Origin: Actinomycetota bacterium
GTDB taxonomy: Bacteria; Actinomycetota; Actinomycetes; S36-B12; FW305-bin1
DNA length: 64,000 nt
Reading direction: 5' to 3'
Assembly: GCA_004297305.1 (NCBI GenBank)
Contig: SCTR01000009.1
Coordinates: forward strand, 186,001-250,000
The position numbers were made by a program, and so were the translations under genes. The notes beneath the pieces were generated by a model. It was not told where the DNA came from. It worked only from the letters and a program-made list of their open reading frames with translations, and did not search any database. Positions 25,920-34,156 of this stretch are shown here, piece after piece. Positions within the stretch are counted from its first letter, which is position 1. Every line of letters starts with the position of its first letter.

Positions 25920-27140
25920 GTGACGCCCGCCGACCGCGACCTCCCGATCCTCGACCCGGCGAACTCGCCGGCCGAGCCCCGGCTCCCGCTCGTGGATCCG
26001 GGGTCCGACCTGGGATCGCAGCGGCCGTTGCCGTCGCCCGACGCTCAGGTGCCGTACACGCTGCGGGTGCTGGCCGGATACGCCTGGCGCCTGGTTGCGG
26101 TGCTGCTCGCGCTGTGGATGCTGGGACAGGTCGTCGGGGCGATCACGTCCGTCCTGGTGTCGGTGTTCGTGGGCGGCGTGATCACGGCACTGACGCTTCC
26201 GTTGGTCAACCTGCTGGACAAGGTGATGCCGCGGGCACTCGCCGTGGCGGCCACGATCATCCTGACCTTCGTGCTCGTGGTGGGTGCGCTGTCGTTCATC
26301 ACGTTGCAGTTCATCAACCAGATACCGCAACTGAGCCAGCAGTTGCAGGACGGCTTCAACTCGTTCCAGGAATGGCTGGAAACCGGACCGCTGAAGCTGG
26401 ATGCCGCGCAGATCACCCAGTACCTGGACCAGGCCCGGGAGTGGGTGACCAGCAACGCCGGCAATCTGGCGACCGGGGTGCTCGGCGGGCTGGGCACGGT
26501 GGGCGGTCTGCTGACGGGGCTCGCCGTCGCGGTCTTCGCCGCGGTGTTCTTCCTGTACGACGGTCAGCGGATGTGGGCGTGGCTGGTCGGTACCACACCA
26601 CGCCGTGCCCAGGACCGGGTCGACACGTCGGGGCAGGTTGCCTGGCAGACGTTCTCCGGCTACGCCCGCGGCACCGTGATCATCGCGTTGACCAACGCCA
26701 TCCTGGTCGGCATCGCCCTGACGATCCTGCGGGTACCACTGCCGATCCCGTTGGCGCTGCTGGTCTTCGTCGGCTCGTTCATCCCGTACGTCGGGGCGCC
26801 GATCGCGATGTTCCTGGCCGGCCTCGTCGCCTTCGCCGCCAACGGCATCTGGTCGTTCGTCCTGGTGATCATCCTGATCACCCTGATCGGCCAGCTGGAA
26901 GGCAACGTCCTGCAGCCGCTGGTCATGAGCAAGCAGGTGTCGCTGCACCCGTTGGTGGTGATCGTGGGAGTGATCGCCGGAAGCGCCTCGATGGGGATCA
27001 TCGGGGCGATCGTCGCGGTGCCGGTCATCGGCGTGGTCTGGTCGATCCTGCGGTACCTGACCGGCCGCGATCCGGACAACCCGAAGGCGAAGCCGTTCAC
27101 CACCGAGCCGCTACGCCGGGTCGCCGGCGACTCCTGGTAG
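25920..27140 (+). CDS. AI-2E family transporter (second)
   Basis: A 406-residue PerM/AI-2E-family protein. It has about 50 cytoplasmic residues, helices from about residue 45 to 130, a central amphipathic section ('INQIPQLSQQLQDGFNSFQEWL'), and C-terminal helices with 'GSFIPYVGAPIAMFLAG' and 'GQLEGNVLQPLVMSK'. It shares architecture with the product of 6720-7979 but is clearly diverged, so this is not a recent duplication. The substrate is unknown. GTG 25920 follows a possible leaderless -10. It ends ahead of a strong terminator region. Confidence 0.88.
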   Translation: MTPADRDLPILDPANSPAEPRLPLVDPGSDLGSQRPLPSPDAQVPYTLRVLAGYAWRLVAVLLALWMLGQVVGAITSVLVSVFVGGVITALTLPLVNLLDKVMPRALAVAATIILTFVLVVGALSFITLQFINQIPQLSQQLQDGFNSFQEWLETGPLKLDAAQITQYLDQAREWVTSNAGNLATGVLGGLGTVGGLLTGLAVAVFAAVFFLYDGQRMWAWLVGTTPRRAQDRVDTSGQVAWQTFSGYARGTVIIALTNAILVGIALTILRVPLPIPLALLVFVGSFIPYVGAPIAMFLAGLVAFAANGIWSFVLVIILITLIGQLEGNVLQPLVMSKQVSLHPLVVIVGVIAGSASMGIIGAIVAVPVIGVVWSILRYLTGRDPDNPKAKPFTTEPLRRVAGDSW

Positions 27141-27299
27141 ACCCCGGCAGCTCCTGGTAGACCGGCGGCTCAAGATGTGAGGGGCATCACGCCGCCATTC
27201 AGGTGATGTCGGCAAGCGAACGGCGGTGAGGCACCGAAGGCTTGTGGTGCCAGACGCAGGGGTTCTGGCCGCCGGTGGGGCCCTCACCCGCATCGGACC

Positions 27300-27339
27300 A
27301 ACGCCCCCATCGCCAGCTGCCGCCGGCGATGGGGGCGTT
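27300..27339 (+). terminator. Hairpin terminator
   Basis: Perfect 15-bp arms (27300-27314 and 27325-27339) flank a 10-nt loop, followed by TCTGC rather than a T run. It lies about 160 bp after the AI-2E gene. The intervening 27141-27299 shows no coding pattern that I can support. Confidence 0.75.
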
Positions 27340-27392
27340 CTGCATGTCGGCCGGCCAGCTGCGGCCAGGCGGGTCCGGCCACCGGTGAGGCA

Positions 27393-27420
27393 CTGACGGC
27401 CTGCCCTGGCGGGCCGTCAG
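27393..27420 (+). terminator. Second smaller hairpin
   Basis: Nine-base-pair arms (CTGACGGCC/GGCCGTCAG) around a 10-nt loop lie between the stronger terminator and the promoter of the next gene. It may be a back-up terminator. Confidence 0.45.
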
Positions 27421-27446
27421 CGGAACCGCTGCGCGCACCCCGTTCG

Positions 27447-27452
27447 TATACT
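27447..27452 (+). promoter_or_regulatory. Strong -10-like TATACT
   Basis: TATACT is one of the best -10 matches in this GC-rich window. It lies about 100 bp before the SGNH hydrolase start, implying a 5' leader of roughly 90 nt. No -35 is obvious. Confidence 0.5.
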
Positions 27453-27549
27453 GCGAGCGCCGTGCCGACTCGGTCAGCCGCGAGCTGTCCGCCAGACGCG
27501 CGAGCGCACGCCGTACGGCGGACTCACCGCCGGCGGGCCGCGTCTGCTG

Positions 27550-28503
27550 GTGACGAATGGGGCCCGCCGACGACACCCTGGAGGACCACTGCCTCGCGTC
27601 GCGGCCCGGATCGTCCTGGTGGTCGCCGCGCTCGCCGTCGTGGGGGTGGCCGTCGTCGTACTGGCGCTGCACCCCGATCCGCTGGCAGCAGCCACCGGGC
27701 CGGCGCCGTCACCGAGTGGCGCGACGGCGGAGCCCGCGGCGTCGCCGGCCCCGGCCGGCTCGCGGCCGGCGCCCGGCATCGGCGCCGGCACTATGAAGCG
27801 GACGGTCTTCCTCGGCGACTCGATCACGTTCGGCGACGGCGGTGCGACCTCGGGCAGTCCCGGGCCGCTGTCGTGGTTCACCAGCCTCGTCAACGACCCG
27901 CGGTCGCCCCTGGTCTTCGAAGGGGCCATTGCCGAGATCGGACGGAGCAGCAGCTGGATGCTGAGCCAGGTCGACGCCGCGCTGGCCCTGAAGCCGGACT
28001 GGCTGGTCGTCCTGGGCGGCACCAACGACATCGGCGGGCTGACCCCGGAGCAGATCATCGGCAACCTTCGTGCCATCGCGAAGAAGGCCCAGAAGGCCGG
28101 AGTCACGGTTGCCGTGGCCACGTTGCCGCCGCGTGAGGCAGCGGACGCGAACGCCGAGACGCTCGCCGTGAACGCCCTCATCCATGGCCTGGACGCCGAC
28201 GGAGTGGTCGTGCTCGACACCTTCGCTGCGGTCGCCGACGACAACGGCGACTGGGAGTCCGGGCTGACCGGCGACGGCATCCACCCGACGGTCGAAGGGG
28301 CGCGGCTGATGGGCCTGCGGGCGCTGCTGGAACTCATCGGCCAGCCGCAGGCCCGCGACGCCGCGCTGCCGAGTTCGTCCTCGACGTCCTCCGCGAGCCC
28401 CAGCACCGCGACGTCGTCCGCCCGGCCGGGTAGCAGCTCGGCGCGCAGTACGTCGACCGCCCGTTCGTCGTCCTCGGCCAGCGCGACGTCGACCGCGCGT
28501 TAG
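27550..28503 (+). CDS. SGNH/GDSL-type hydrolase, membrane-anchored or secreted
   Basis: A 317-residue protein with one N-terminal hydrophobic segment (about 18-40), acting as signal peptide or anchor. A Pro/Ala-rich spacer leads to an SGNH fold with block I 'FLGDSITFG' (nucleophile Ser), block III 'GGTNDI' and block V 'DGIHPT' (catalytic Asp/His). The last 50 residues are almost only Ser/Ala/Thr/Arg, a low-complexity surface tail. It probably deacylates or deacetylates an envelope ester outside the cytoplasm; the substrate is not known. GTG 27550 is the first in-frame start. Confidence 0.87.
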   Translation: MTNGARRRHPGGPLPRVAARIVLVVAALAVVGVAVVVLALHPDPLAAATGPAPSPSGATAEPAASPAPAGSRPAPGIGAGTMKRTVFLGDSITFGDGGATSGSPGPLSWFTSLVNDPRSPLVFEGAIAEIGRSSSWMLSQVDAALALKPDWLVVLGGTNDIGGLTPEQIIGNLRAIAKKAQKAGVTVAVATLPPREAADANAETLAVNALIHGLDADGVVVLDTFAAVADDNGDWESGLTGDGIHPTVEGARLMGLRALLELIGQPQARDAALPSSSSTSSASPSTATSSARPGSSSARSTSTARSSSSASATSTAR

Positions 28504-28531
28504 GGACGTCGGCAACGAGTCGGCCACCGGT

Positions 28532-28537
28532 TAGCCT
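28532..28537 (+). promoter_or_regulatory. Probable -10 element of the tRNA-Met promoter
   Basis: TAGCCT lies 11 nt upstream of the tRNA 5' end, a good distance for a short precursor leader. Confidence 0.5.
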
Positions 28538-28547
28538 GTGGCGGCCC

Positions 28548-28622
28548 GGGGCGGTAGCTCAGCTGGTCAGAGCGGCGGACTCATAATCCGACAGGTCGTC
28601 GGTTCGATCCCGACCCGCCCCA
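28548..28622 (+). tRNA. tRNA-Met (anticodon CAT, elongator type)
   Basis: A 75-nt cloverleaf: acceptor GGGGCGG/CCGCCCC, D-arm GCTC/GAGC, loop CTCATAA with anticodon 28582-28584, T-arm GTCGG/CCGAC with TTCGATC, discriminator A, CCA not encoded. The outermost anticodon-stem pair is a G-A mismatch (28575/28591). The full Watson-Crick first acceptor pair argues against initiator tRNA. A tRNA-Ile with modified CAT cannot be excluded by sequence alone. Its 3' end abuts an integrase remnant. Confidence 0.93.
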
Positions 28623-28689
28623 CTCGCCGAATCGCCGGTTTCCGCAGACCAGGAGCCAGGTTGTCGCGGTGCTCGGACGGAGCGAAATA

Positions 28690-28817
28690 ACCTTCGCGCT
28701 GCCCGTGTGACCTGTCTGTGACCTCGCGGCCTCGTCCAGGGCGGTCGCTACCGAGTCCAGCGTCGAATCCCACAGGTGGCCGTAGGTGTCCAGCGTGAGC
28801 GTCGCCGACGAGTGGTG
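28690..28817 (-). pseudogene. C-terminal remnant of a tyrosine recombinase (integrase)
   Basis: Read on the minus strand, about 40 codons match the end of phage-type integrases: 'HSSATLTLDTYGHLWDSTL' followed by 'DSVATALDEAARSQTG'. This is the familiar 'GHSS..MTLDTYGHL' block containing the catalytic tyrosine. The open frame continues into the tRNA-Met 3' end, as integrases at tRNA att sites often do. Upstream sequence has no integrase similarity, and the Arg/His catalytic residues are missing, so this is a scar of an excised or decayed integrative element. Confidence 0.8.
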
Positions 28818-28915
28818 GGGCTCCTGCGGCGTGTGGGTGACGTGCCGTTTCTGCCCAGTCGCCCCCGGGTAGAGGGGGTCGTGGCTACGGGGTCGACCGT
28901 TCGGAGAGGATCGCG

Positions 28916-29155
28916 ATGGGCGTGGGCGTTGGAGTCCTTCTGCTCGCCGTCGGGCTGGCATTGGCGCTGGCCGTGCAAGACCGTATCGGTGGAGTTGACT
29001 TCGTGTTCCTCGGCTGGATCGTCGCCGGCCTCGGTGCCGTCGCGATCGTCCTCTCGCTCATCATGGTGGTGATCTGGCGGTACGAACAACTTAACGTGGA
29101 GCGCCCGAACGTGCCCCTGGAAGACCTGCTCAATCAGCCAGCGGACGCCCGGTGA
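28916..29155 (+). CDS. Small two-helix membrane protein (DUF6458-like)
   Basis: A 79-residue protein with two membrane helices ('GVGVGVLLLAVGLALALAV' and 'GWIVAGLGAVAIVLSLIMVVI') separated by 'GGVDFVFL', then a polar tail. The start 'MGVGVGV', the mid-protein Asp and 'GWI.AGLG' fit the actinobacterial DUF6458 family. ATG 28916 has GAGAGGA at good spacing. Function unknown. Confidence 0.75.
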   Translation: MGVGVGVLLLAVGLALALAVQDRIGGVDFVFLGWIVAGLGAVAIVLSLIMVVIWRYEQLNVERPNVPLEDLLNQPADAR

Positions 29156-29235
29156 GAAGAACTGTCAGGCGCCAGCAATGTGGCGGCTCATCGTGGCGGG
29201 TCTAGCACTTACGCAAGGCACAGTCGCGGGTCCGG

Positions 29236-29556
29236 TTACGCCGATACCGCCTGCGGTTCTGGCCCGGCCTGCACGTCCAGTACCCGGTCGACGCCAGCGA
29301 ACTCCAGGGCACGGCGGGGAATCCGCTGCACGTTGATCACCCGAAAGCGGGCACCAGCGGTCAGCGCGGCCCCGTGCGCCTGTGCCAGAACACTCATCGC
29401 GGAGGAATCCAAGAACGTGACGTCTCGGAGGTCGACGACTATCTCGGAGGTCGGGGTTTGAAGATGCGACCAGATCGCAGCGCGCATCTCCTCCACGCGG
29501 GAGAGGTCGAGTTCACCGAAGAACAGGACGCGACGGGATAACGGGGTTGGGGCCAT
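29236..29556 (-). CDS. STAS-domain protein (anti-sigma factor antagonist type)
   Basis: A 106-residue single STAS domain. Strand 'RVLFFGELDLSRVEEMRAAI' leads to 'EIVVDLRDVTFLDSSAMSVLAQAHGAAL', where the first Ser after Asp matches the phosphorylatable serine of SpoIIAA/RsbV proteins. It ends 'RRALEFAGVDRVLDVQ'. Such proteins sequester anti-sigma kinases in stress or differentiation pathways. No partner kinase or sigma gene is adjacent. ATG 29556 has a GAGGG stretch upstream. Its end faces the DUF6458 gene convergently. Confidence 0.88.
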   Translation of the reverse strand: MAPTPLSRRVLFFGELDLSRVEEMRAAIWSHLQTPTSEIVVDLRDVTFLDSSAMSVLAQAHGAALTAGARFRVINVQRIPRRALEFAGVDRVLDVQAGPEPQAVSA

Positions 29557-30038
29557 GTCCGCCCTCGGCTTCTTCTTGGTGCGAACGGGCCTAGTCTCAG
29601 GGCCTACCGCCCACGCCGTCGACTGAGGACGTATCGGGCTCGCGCACGCGACGCTACCTCATCACCGAGGGCAATGTCTGCACCTGACGACCAGGCGTCC
29701 GGGTACCGGAGGCGCCCCCGTCACACCGCCTCAGCCGCGCCGCCCGGCGGTCGCCGTCGGGCGTACCGCTGGATGAAGGACAAGGGCCGCCGACTCGGTG
29801 CGGGCTACCCCACTCACTATCGGGCCCGCGTTGCCGCCGGTCGGACTGCGGGATCTCACGATCCTGCTGCAAGGAAATGGCGGCGCGCGCTCCGTGAATT
29901 GTCCCGTCAGCTGCCGCGCTCGCAGGACACATGTCGATCCCGTGAGAAGTGCCGCATGGCAGGGCGAACGGCTGGGGGAGAACGCCCTAGACAGTCAGGG
30001 AGACAGCGGTCTACCGTCGCCCGGCGCGCTCGACGTCG
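29557..30038. other. 482-bp stretch without a supportable gene
   Basis: Open frames here (for example 29674-30291 plus and 29654-29932 minus) are Arg/Gly-rich and lack any recognisable fold or ribosome site. The only regulatory feature I can point to is a TACCGT hexamer at about 30013-30018, some 20 bp before the ATG of the next gene. The base composition is less GC-extreme than the flanks, consistent with an accessory region. It also serves as the divergent promoter region for the STAS gene. Confidence 0.5.
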
Positions 30039-31001
30039 ATGGGGGGAGTTGTGCAACAGGGGACCACCGCGGGGCGTACGGACTACTCGATCTCGATTGA
30101 CGAATCCGACGCCGGGAGCCACTTTCCGCCTGCCGACGCGGCCGATTCGTGGCAGGAGAGCTGGTTCCTGGTCTGGTATGACCCGGTCCACGCTATCGGC
30201 GGCTACCACCATGTCAGTTTTCGTCGTGTGCTGGGATTGGCCGACGTCACGCAATGGCTCGCTCGTGACGGTGTGGTCTGCCAGAAACTAGTCCAGACCG
30301 GCATACCGATTCCGCCGGGCGACTTGTCGGAGTTCAGTATCGGCCCCGCTGCGGTTCGCACGCTGGACCCGTTGCGCGCCTACGCGCTGACCTGCGCCGG
30401 TCGCTCTCCGGACGACATCGGTCTCGACCTTCGTTACGACGCGTACGCGCCCCTGCCGGTGGCATACCACCTCGATCGCGCCGGGATACAAACCGGCGCC
30501 GGTCACTACGACAGCCACGGACGGGTGACGGGGACCGCTCGAGTGGGCGAGCGCACCCTTCGGATTGACGCCTTCGCCCGACACGATCACTCGTGGGGGA
30601 ATCGCGACTTCGGTTCACTCACCGGCTATCGGCTGGTCAGGGTCGGCCTGGGCCCGGACCTGTACGTGTCGGCGTCGACCATCGACAGCGTTCGTGGGCA
30701 TGCCGAGTTCGGCTTCGTCGCCGAGGACGGCGTCGTACGCCAGATCGCCGCGTGCAGGATCGAGCCCAGGGCCGGTGTGGCGGGTTCGACCGGCTACGAC
30801 ATCCGCGCGTGGACCGAGGACGGGCGTGGCTACCGGTTCGACTGCGATCGGCTCGATGTCGCCGATGAATGGGTGCAGGGCACGCGGTTCATCAGGGCCG
30901 GATTCGGCACGTTCGCCTCGGGTGGCCGGATGGGAGGCGGCATGCTCGAGATCGGCTCGGTCGGCACGCGGCATGCCGACTCGCCCGAGCTACGACACTG
31001 A
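30039..31001 (+). CDS. AttH/CrtC-like (DUF7064/DUF7065-type) protein
   Basis: A 320-residue beta-rich protein of the lipocalin-like AttH/CrtC (hydroxyneurosporene synthase) type. The diagnostic motif 'RHDHSWGNRDFGSLTGYR' is at about residues 178-195. Trp-rich strands near the N-terminus ('SWQESWFLVWYDP') and 'GYHHVSFRR' also fit. In other actinobacteria such genes sit with APH-like kinases and are tied to lipid or steroid metabolism. The same pairing is seen here, 27 bp upstream of the kinase. ATG 30039 is chosen; GTG 30051 is possible. Catalytic role unproven. Confidence 0.72.
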   Translation: MGGVVQQGTTAGRTDYSISIDESDAGSHFPPADAADSWQESWFLVWYDPVHAIGGYHHVSFRRVLGLADVTQWLARDGVVCQKLVQTGIPIPPGDLSEFSIGPAAVRTLDPLRAYALTCAGRSPDDIGLDLRYDAYAPLPVAYHLDRAGIQTGAGHYDSHGRVTGTARVGERTLRIDAFARHDHSWGNRDFGSLTGYRLVRVGLGPDLYVSASTIDSVRGHAEFGFVAEDGVVRQIAACRIEPRAGVAGSTGYDIRAWTEDGRGYRFDCDRLDVADEWVQGTRFIRAGFGTFASGGRMGGGMLEIGSVGTRHADSPELRH

Positions 31002-31028
31002 CTCTGCTGCAGCGATTGTGGAGGACAA

Positions 31029-32057
31029 GTGACGGTCGCCGCGGAGCAGACTCATCGACGCCTTGTCGTCTTCCTGGCTGGCCAGGATCCGGTCTATCGC
31101 GACGCCACCGTGGTCGGATGGCGGCAGCTGCGGGGAGGCCAGAGCAGTGCCATGACGCACTGCTCGCTGCGACGGGCTGACGGCGTCGTCGAGGAACTCG
31201 TCCTGCGTACCGATGCCGACGCGGGCCACGCCGTGAGCTCCGGTGGGGACCGCGCCCAGGAGTGGCAGCTGGTGTGCGCTGTCGAGACGGCAGGCGAGGT
31301 GTCCATGCCGACGCCGCGGTTCTTCGACGCCCTTGGATCGATCAGGGACTCTCCCACGCTCATCTTCGATTACGTCGCGGGAGAACCCCTGCTGCGGGCA
31401 GCTCGTGCCGGCGACGCCGACGAGCGGCGCCGCTTGGCCGGCCAGGTCGCGAAGCTCGCTGCCAGTCTCGGGCACGTCGACGTCTCCGAACTCCCGGCGC
31501 ATCTGTCGCTACCCGACTCTCCGGCCGCCTACCTGAGCGGCACGCTGGCCCGGCTGGCCGCGGTGCAACGAACTGCCGTCGAGCCGGATCCGTTCGTGCG
31601 CAGGGCACTGGCCTTCTTGTCGACGCACCGTCCGGCGCCGGCACCGCTGACTCTCGTCCACGGCGACTTCCATGTCGGGAACATCATGGTGACGCCGGCG
31701 GGCACCGGGGTGCTCGTGGACTGGGGCGCCCGCGCCCGCATCGGAGATCCGCGAGAAGATTTCGGCCACTTCGTGTTCGTGGCCTCGGGCATGCCACCGG
31801 ACCTCGTCACGGAACATCGCGAATACGTCCTGTCGGAGTACCGAGAGAGCACCGGATTGTCCGAGCAGATCGTGAACCCGTGGTCGCTGACGTATTTCAC
31901 GCTGCTCGCCGGCGTCGCCGTTGCCGCCGAGATGGTGCAGCGCGGCGCCCGTCTGGTTCACGACGGGACGGCCGGGACGCACGCTGCCTACGGCGCGCTG
32001 GTCCGGATCATGCAGCACCAGCAGGGTGAGCGGGCCCTTCGGGAGCTCGCACCATGA
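31029..32057 (+). CDS. Phosphotransferase-family (APH/choline-kinase fold) protein
   Basis: A 342-residue kinase-like protein. The catalytic loop is 'HGDFHVGNIMV' at about residues 214-224 and the metal-binding Asp lies in 'VLVDWGARARIGDPREDFG'. The N-lobe strand 'RDATVVGWRQLRGGQSSAMTH' is degenerate, as usual in this family. Despite the aminoglycoside name, these actinobacterial members probably phosphorylate hydroxylated metabolites, so antibiotic resistance should not be inferred. GTG 31029 follows GGAGGACAA. The stop overlaps the next ATG by 4 bp. Confidence 0.85.
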   Translation: MTVAAEQTHRRLVVFLAGQDPVYRDATVVGWRQLRGGQSSAMTHCSLRRADGVVEELVLRTDADAGHAVSSGGDRAQEWQLVCAVETAGEVSMPTPRFFDALGSIRDSPTLIFDYVAGEPLLRAARAGDADERRRLAGQVAKLAASLGHVDVSELPAHLSLPDSPAAYLSGTLARLAAVQRTAVEPDPFVRRALAFLSTHRPAPAPLTLVHGDFHVGNIMVTPAGTGVLVDWGARARIGDPREDFGHFVFVASGMPPDLVTEHREYVLSEYRESTGLSEQIVNPWSLTYFTLLAGVAVAAEMVQRGARLVHDGTAGTHAAYGALVRIMQHQQGERALRELAP

Positions 32058-32518
32058 TCGTCGATCCCGCCCCCGAGGAACTCATCCGGGCAGTCGTGCG
32101 AGACCTACGGGGCGAGGTCAAGGCCGCCGTCGCCGACAGCCCGGTCAGCGCCACGGTCGACGTCATGGTCAGCATCCTCGACGTCGTGGCCAATCAGCTG
32201 GAGCACCGGCAACGCATGATGAGCGAAGAAGTTCTCGCCATCCGGATGGTCGTCGACCAAGTCGCGCAGCAGTATCCGGAGTTCGCCGTGGGCGCGCCGA
32301 CGGCGAGCGCTGCGCAGCCGCTCAGCCCCGCCGAGCACACGGCGCTCACGGACGACTATGCGCGCCTGAGCGATGTCCTCGCGCGACTCGGCGAACTGCA
32401 GTGGACGATGCCGGACGGTCCGATCCGGCAGGCGATAGCCGCCCTGTTCGCCCAGCGGCTGGCGCACGAGACGACGATTCTCGGTGGCCAGTTCCGGGCC
32501 GCCGGGCGCGACTCCTGA
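32054..32518 (+). CDS. DUF6285-like helical protein coupled to the kinase
   Basis: A 154-residue, mainly helical protein beginning 'APEELIRAVVRDLRGEVKAAV' and 'DVMVSILDVVANQLEHRQRM'. This pattern matches DUF6285, small proteins encoded beside APH-fold kinases and acyl-CoA dehydrogenases. ATG 32054 overlaps the kinase stop (ATGA), so the two are made together and may form a complex; this is inference. No catalytic motif is apparent. Confidence 0.68.
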   Translation: MIVDPAPEELIRAVVRDLRGEVKAAVADSPVSATVDVMVSILDVVANQLEHRQRMMSEEVLAIRMVVDQVAQQYPEFAVGAPTASAAQPLSPAEHTALTDDYARLSDVLARLGELQWTMPDGPIRQAIAALFAQRLAHETTILGGQFRAAGRDS

Positions 32519-32721
32519 CTGCCGCTGCGACCGCGGCGTCCGCCGGATCAACGGGGTTGCCGGGTAGGCCGGCGCCCGATGAGTATCTTCCGGAAGGCGG
32601 GGCTGAGTTGCTGGAGCACATGCGGGCGGGGATCCTGCGGGCGCAGCGCGGAGCCCCGGACATCACCTGATACACGTTCGCGCGGCTGAAACCGCAGACA
32701 GCCGATGGCCGCTGGGCCGGG

Positions 32722-34107
32722 ATGGGGCAACTGATGACTGACGGCGCGATCGAGGTCGACCTGCTCGTCGTCGGGGGCGGTATGGCCGGCCTGTCGGCGG
32801 CGGCGTACGTCGCCACCCGCGGCGGTCGCGTCCTGCTGGTCGAGAAGGCTCGGCAGATCGGCGGTTCTGCTCTGCTCAGTGCCGGCGGGCTCGCGCGGCC
32901 GCGAACGCCGGCCGATCTCAAGGCGGTGAACCCGCACGGCGAGCCGTGGTTCGCCGACATGCTCGTCGACGATTACGACTCGGCGGTCGACTGGGTGACC
33001 TCGCTCGGTATCGCCGTCACCGACCCGGACGACTCCATCGTCGCGGTGATGGGATACCCCACCTCGCTGCGTGGCCACGACGTCGGGAGCTATCTGCCGC
33101 GGTGTCAGGCGGTGATCGAGGCGGCCGGTGGCCACGTCGTCCTGCAGGCCGAGGTGGCGCAGCTACGACGAACCGACGGTCGCGTGACGGGCGCCGTCGT
33201 GGTCGACCGGGACGGGCCGACCGAGGTCGTCGCGACGTGGACCCTGCTCGCCACCGGAGGATTCGTCAACGACGCCGAGCTACGGTCCCGCTACATCGGC
33301 CCGAACGCCGCATCGATGATCGTCCGTGCCAATCCGGTGAGCGACGGTGCGGGCCTGCGGCTGGGTCTGGCGGCCGGCGGTACGACGACCCCGCTGATGG
33401 ACCGCTACTACGGGCACACTGCCCCGTGGCCGTTGGACCACCCGTTCACCCGGGCCGACTACGTCCGGTTGACCCAGCACTATCTGGCGCCGCACAGCGT
33501 GCTGCTGGACCGGCAGGGCAACCGCTTCGTCGACGAGTCGCTGGGGTACTACCGGAACTCGCACGAGGTACTCCGGCAGCCTGACGGACACGCGCTGCTG
33601 GTGGCCGATCAGCAAGTGCGAGACGCGGATGCTGCCGGCGGGGCGCCGGAGAAGACGCTGGGATACGAGCGTGTCGACCGAGTCGTCGAGGCGATGCGGT
33701 CCGGCGCCCACGTCGTGGAAGCCGCGACCTGGGCGGAACTGGACGAGCTGGTTCGTCCGTGGGGCTACACCGGCGTGGCCGCAGCGATGGCGACGTATCA
33801 CCACCAGCTTCGCGACGAGGCACCGATGTCGCCGCCGCGGTCCCGCAACCGCGAACCGCTGGACCAGCCGCCGTTCTTCGCCATGGAGATTCAATCGACG
33901 ATCTCCAACACGTGGGGCGGTTTGCAGATCGACGAACAGACCCGGGTCCTGCGGCCGGACGGCGATCCTGTCCCCGGCCTGCTGGCGGCCGGCGGCGACG
34001 TCGGCGGAGCGTTCTACGACGCGTACTGCGGCGGCCTCGGCATGGCTTTGATGACCGGCCTGCGCGCCGCCCGGCTGGTGGCCGCCGGGCTACCGATCCG
34101 TTCCTAG
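32722..34107 (+). CDS. FAD-dependent dehydrogenase (fumarate reductase/ketosteroid dehydrogenase-like)
   Basis: A 461-residue flavoprotein. The Rossmann dinucleotide site is 'DLLVVGGGMAGLSAAAYVA' near the N-terminus, followed by 'EKARQIGGSALLSAGGL'. An ATG-binding 'LLATGGFVND' sits mid-protein, and the C-terminal FAD contact is 'GLLAAGGDVGGAFYDAYCGGLG'. The fold belongs to the flavoprotein subunit family of succinate dehydrogenase/fumarate reductase and 3-ketosteroid dehydrogenase. The substrate is unknown, but the neighbours (AttH-like, kinase, aldo-keto reductase) favour a hydroxylated or keto lipid. ATG 32722 or ATG 32734 may be the start. Confidence 0.87.
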   Translation: MGQLMTDGAIEVDLLVVGGGMAGLSAAAYVATRGGRVLLVEKARQIGGSALLSAGGLARPRTPADLKAVNPHGEPWFADMLVDDYDSAVDWVTSLGIAVTDPDDSIVAVMGYPTSLRGHDVGSYLPRCQAVIEAAGGHVVLQAEVAQLRRTDGRVTGAVVVDRDGPTEVVATWTLLATGGFVNDAELRSRYIGPNAASMIVRANPVSDGAGLRLGLAAGGTTTPLMDRYYGHTAPWPLDHPFTRADYVRLTQHYLAPHSVLLDRQGNRFVDESLGYYRNSHEVLRQPDGHALLVADQQVRDADAAGGAPEKTLGYERVDRVVEAMRSGAHVVEAATWAELDELVRPWGYTGVAAAMATYHHQLRDEAPMSPPRSRNREPLDQPPFFAMEIQSTISNTWGGLQIDEQTRVLRPDGDPVPGLLAAGGDVGGAFYDAYCGGLGMALMTGLRAARLVAAGLPIRS

Positions 34108-34156
34108 GCAAGCGGCGCACGGCGAACTCGCCAGGCCCTTGCCGGATCCGCCGGGT

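Noticed and set aside
27462-28136. Plus-strand ORF starting 10 nt after TATACT
   Set aside because: The position suits a leaderless start, but the frame is out of register with the SGNH motifs and encodes Arg-rich sequence, so the 27550 frame is preferred.
28567-28773. Minus-strand ORF containing 'GRVGIEPTTCRI'
   Set aside because: This peptide is the familiar false translation of a tRNA on the opposite strand (here tRNA-Met).
29674-30291. 205-codon plus-strand ORF in the gene-poor stretch
   Set aside because: It is Arg/Gly/Pro-rich, runs out of frame into the supported AttH-like gene, and has no domain or ribosome site.
31029-32057. Aminoglycoside resistance gene
   Set aside because: Only the APH/choline-kinase fold is supported. 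Context and family breadth favour another small-molecule substrate.
32548-32670. Small plus-strand ORF tail ('EYLPEGGAELLEHMRAGILR') between the DUF6285-like gene and the flavoprotein
   Set aside because: It has a protein-like helix, but I find no convincing start or ribosome site and cannot assign a family, so it is not called as a gene.
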